DNA from: Alkalibacterium sp046484155
Lineage (GTDB): Bacteria; Bacillota; Bacilli; Lactobacillales; Carnobacteriaceae_A
Reading direction: 5' to 3'
DNA: 7,228 nucleotides
Assembly: GCF_046484155.1 (NCBI RefSeq)
Contig: NZ_JAWOBT010000033.1
Coordinates: 1 to 7,228, forward strand
A program made the position numbers and the translations under genes. Positions 6,004 through 7,228 of the stretch are shown piece after piece. Numbering within the stretch: position 1 is the first letter of the stretch; every line of letters begins with the position of its first letter. The notes under the pieces are model-generated. The model was not told the origin of the DNA. It was given only the letters and a program-made list of their open reading frames with translations, and searched no databases.

Positions 6004-6900
6004 CTACCTTTCGGTGACGTTATGTCCACCAAAACCATGGCGCATGCTTGCTACCACTTTTGCAGAAAAACTGTCATTGATCTTTGTTTCGTTTCTAGCG
6101 AATAAGGCACTTGAAATTGCAGGTACCGGAATATTCAGACGTAAGGCTTCTTCGATCGTCCATTTACCTTCTCCGCTAGCATCTACGATTCCTTTTATGT
6201 TGTGTAATTTTGGATCGCTGGAAAAACTTTCTTCTATTAATTCGATCAACCAAGAACGAATAACAGACCCGTTATTCCAAACCGAGGCAACTTTTTCATT
6301 GTCAAATTCGAATTGGCTGGCTTCCAATATATCGAAACCTTCTCCAATCGCTTGCATCATCCCATACTCGATTCCATTATGGATCATTTTCAGATAATGT
6401 CCGCTGCCTGCTTCACCAGTATATAAGTACCCTTTTTCGCATGAAATTTTTTCAAAGATCCCCTCCACTTCATCAAAGACTTCTTTATCACCCCCGATCA
6501 TTAAACAAGTTCCATTACGTGCTCCGTCCATCCCTCCAGAAGTTCCACAATCCAGGAAACCTATCCCCATTTTTTTGGCCGTATTATAATTTTCAATACT
6601 TTCATTGAAATTCGAGTTGCCACTATCGATCAAGATATCGTTAGGATTCAGTAGTCCGCTTAATTCTTTTATCAAATTATTAGTTATTTTTCCTGCTGGT
6701 GTACTCAATAAAATTACTTTTCTGTCGCCTAGGGAGTCAAACAGATCCCCAAGTGAGTCGGCTATGTTCAGCCCGCTTTCTTTTCCTTTTCCCCTTGTTT
6801 CATCTGACATATCATACCCAAAGCAATCGATGTCACTATCTCTTAAGTTCAGTAAAAGGTTCATTCCCATTTTACCTAAACCTATGATTCCAATTTTCAA
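6004..6900 (-). CDS. gnd: 6-phosphogluconate dehydrogenase, decarboxylating, short NAD-type
   Basis: This enzyme oxidises 6-phosphogluconate to ribulose-5-phosphate and CO2. The 298-aa length fits the short single-unit class (GntZ/YqeC-like, about 300 aa) rather than the 470-aa NADP enzyme. Visible motifs, numbered from the TTG start, are GLGKMG (7-12), Asp30 after the second strand (NAD preference; NADP forms have Asn-Arg-Thr here), the substrate loop CGTSGGMDGARNG (118-130), and the catalytic helix with Lys171, Asn175, Glu178 and Tyr179 (KMIHNGIEY). The C-terminal ASGEGKWT and FGGHNV stretches are typical. Start: TTG 6900 has AGGAGG 7 nt upstream and gives the usual LKIGIIGLG start. An in-frame ATG at 6978 would place the promoter inside the gene and is rejected. 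It is the first gene of the operon. Confidence 0.95.
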   Translation of the reverse strand: MKIGIIGLGKMGMNLLLNLRDSDIDCFGYDMSDETRGKGKESGLNIADSLGDLFDSLGDRKVILLSTPAGKITNNLIKELSGLLNPNDILIDSGNSNFNESIENYNTAKKMGIGFLDCGTSGGMDGARNGTCLMIGGDKEVFDEVEGIFEKISCEKGYLYTGEAGSGHYLKMIHNGIEYGMMQAIGEGFDILEASQFEFDNEKVASVWNNGSVIRSWLIELIEESFSSDPKLHNIKGIVDASGEGKWTIEEALRLNIPVPAISSALFARNETKINDSFSAKVVASMRHGFGGHNVTER

Positions 6901-6907
6901 ATTTATT

Positions 6908-6913
6908 CCTCCT
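6908..6913 (-). promoter_or_regulatory. Shine-Dalgarno site fixing the TTG start of the 6PGDH gene
   Basis: AGGAGG within AAAAGGAGGAA (6906-6916) lies exactly 7 nt before TTG 6900. It is the strongest site of the operon and has no other start codon at a suitable distance, so it decides the TTG start. Confidence 0.9.
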
Positions 6914-6930
6914 TTTGTTAATATGTTGTT

Positions 6931-6959
6931 AGTATACACAAAAAAATATTTTTTGTAAA
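6931..6959 (-). promoter_or_regulatory. Sigma-A promoter of the PTS/dehydrogenase operon
   Basis: The -35 box is TTTACA (6954-6959) and the -10 box is TATACT (6931-6936), with a 17-bp spacer rich in A and T. Transcription should begin near 6924, giving a leader of only about 24 nt before the TTG start, so there is no room for a riboswitch or attenuator. The -35 box lies inside the 16-bp inverted repeat at 6953-6968, which implies control by a protein binding there. Confidence 0.85.
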
Positions 6960-6968
6960 TGCTTACAA
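6953..6968. promoter_or_regulatory. Operator candidate, copy 1: 16-bp inverted repeat over the operon -35 box (cre-like)
   Basis: TTGTAAATGCTTACAA has perfect 6-bp arms (TTGTAA / TTACAA) around ATGC. Its inner 14 bp (TGTAAATGCTTACA) fit the CcpA consensus TGWNANCGNTNWCA with one mismatch at the central CG. It overlaps the -35 hexamer, a position that blocks RNA polymerase. It is also 12/16 identical to the second copy at 7019-7034. The binding protein could be the divergently encoded RpiR regulator, CcpA, or both. Confidence 0.65.
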
Positions 6969-6977
6969 TAAAAAACA

Positions 6978-7006
6978 TTTTTTATTTTTTATATTTGTAG
7001 TATAAT
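6978..7006 (+). promoter_or_regulatory. Probable promoter of the RpiR-family regulator
   Basis: A consensus -10 box TATAAT (7001-7006) lies 74 bp before the regulator start codon. At 17-bp spacing the -35 position holds only Ts (6978-6983), so the promoter is probably weak. Transcription would start near 7013, just before operator copy 2 at 7019-7034. Confidence 0.55.
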
Positions 7007-7018
7007 TTATTTACACCA

Positions 7019-7034
7019 TCGTATACGCTTACAC
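7019..7034. promoter_or_regulatory. Operator candidate, copy 2: direct repeat of the 16-bp site
   Basis: TCGTATACGCTTACAC matches copy 1 (6953-6968) at 12 of 16 positions in the same orientation, including the shared GCTTACA half. On the minus strand it reads TGTAAGCGTATACG, a cre-like sequence with a consensus core and two mismatches near its end. It lies just downstream of the expected start of the regulator transcript, consistent with a roadblock or autoregulation, and 66 bp from copy 1. Confidence 0.5.
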
Positions 7035-7080
7035 GGAGAACCATATAAATCAGCACCACATTATAGAAGGAGATCAACTT

Positions 7081-7228
7081 ATGGCTCATAATTACTTGGA
7101 ACAATTATTGTTCCCACGAAAAAAAAATTTCAATGATACCGAAACTTTGATCGCTGATCATCTTTTAGTCTTAGGCGGAGAGGTCGTCACTAAAACACTG
7201 AACAGTCTTTCTGAAGAAATTGGTGTAT
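7081..7228 (+). CDS. RpiR-family transcriptional regulator, N-terminal fragment
   Basis: Transcribed divergently from the operon, this gene starts at ATG 7081 with AAGGAGA (7067-7073) 7 nt upstream and runs off the right edge after 49 residues. The visible part is the start of the RpiR HTH domain: residues 18-49 (NDTETLIADHLLVLGGEVVTK followed by LNSLSEEIGV) follow the family pattern of an initial helix, a variable loop, and the first helix of the HTH. The recognition helix and the SIS sugar-phosphate-binding domain lie outside the window. RpiR proteins sense phosphosugars, so the likely inducer is the PTS product or 6-phosphogluconate (inference). Divergent position and shared intergenic repeats make it the probable local regulator. 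Confidence 0.85.
   Translation, partial: MAHNYLEQLLFPRKKNFNDTETLIADHLLVLGGEVVTKTLNSLSEEIGV

Noticed and set aside
5765..6397. 210-codon open frame on the plus strand
   Set aside because: It lies antisense to the 2-hydroxyacid dehydrogenase and 6PGDH genes, crosses their junction, has no ribosome site that I can see and has the composition of a shadow frame.
6605..6958. 117-codon plus-strand frame extending to the operon promoter
   Set aside because: It is antisense to the N-terminal half of 6PGDH and has no recognisable start signals.
6901..6978. 26-residue N-terminal extension of the 6PGDH reading frame (ATG at 6978)
   Set aside because: It spans the -35/-10 promoter and the ribosome site, and precedes the family's usual LKIGIIGLG start; TTG 6900 is far better supported.
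6901..7080. Riboswitch, leader peptide or CRISPR-type repeats in the divergent region
   Set aside because: The operon leader is about 24 nt and the regulator leader about 70 nt of AT-rich sequence with no strong hairpins; only the two 16-bp sites repeat.

Overview
The window is AT-rich and looks like a low-GC Firmicute of the Lactobacillales (Enterococcus- or Carnobacterium-like). This is inferred from the strong AGGAGG ribosome sites, the complete mannose-class PTS with an RpiR-type regulator, and a single-domain (about 300 aa) NAD-type 6-phosphogluconate dehydrogenase. No species can be named from the sequence alone.

Layout: nearly everything lies on the minus strand as one tight operon, read from about 6924 down to an intrinsic terminator at 206-233. 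In transcription order it encodes: (1) a short NAD-type decarboxylating 6-phosphogluconate dehydrogenase (TTG start at 6900); (2) a D-isomer-specific 2-hydroxyacid dehydrogenase; (3) an iron-containing alcohol dehydrogenase-fold enzyme of the HcxA/YbdH type; (4) PTS EIIC; (5) EIID; (6) EIIB; (7) a two-TM membrane protein that looks like an inactivated M28-type peptidase; (8) PTS EIIA. Beyond the terminator, a further minus-strand gene starts at 170 and runs off the left edge; its first residues resemble the SelA-like PLP enzymes of the DgaE (D-glucosaminate-6-phosphate ammonia-lyase) group. On the plus strand, divergent from the operon, an RpiR-family regulator starts at 7081 and runs off the right edge.

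The 180-bp divergent intergenic region (6901-7080) holds a good promoter for the operon (TTTACA-17-TATACT), a weaker one for the regulator, and two direct copies of a 16-bp site (12/16 identical, 66 bp apart). One copy is a near-palindrome lying on the operon's -35 box. These may be RpiR operators, CcpA cre sites, or both.

Working model (inference): the PTS imports and phosphorylates an aldonate-type sugar acid such as gluconate or 2-ketogluconate. The 2-hydroxyacid dehydrogenase would reduce a 2-keto-6-phosphoaldonate to 6-phosphogluconate, and the 6PGDH would oxidise and decarboxylate that to ribulose-5-phosphate. Both enzymes have an Asp at the cofactor-selecting position, so NADH would be consumed and regenerated within the pathway. 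The HcxA-like enzyme would be an additional ketoacid reductase, and the DgaE-like gene would extend the locus towards amino-sugar acids. The least explained parts are the degenerate M28-like membrane protein between EIIB and EIIA, and the terminator placed before the DgaE-like gene with little room for a separate promoter.
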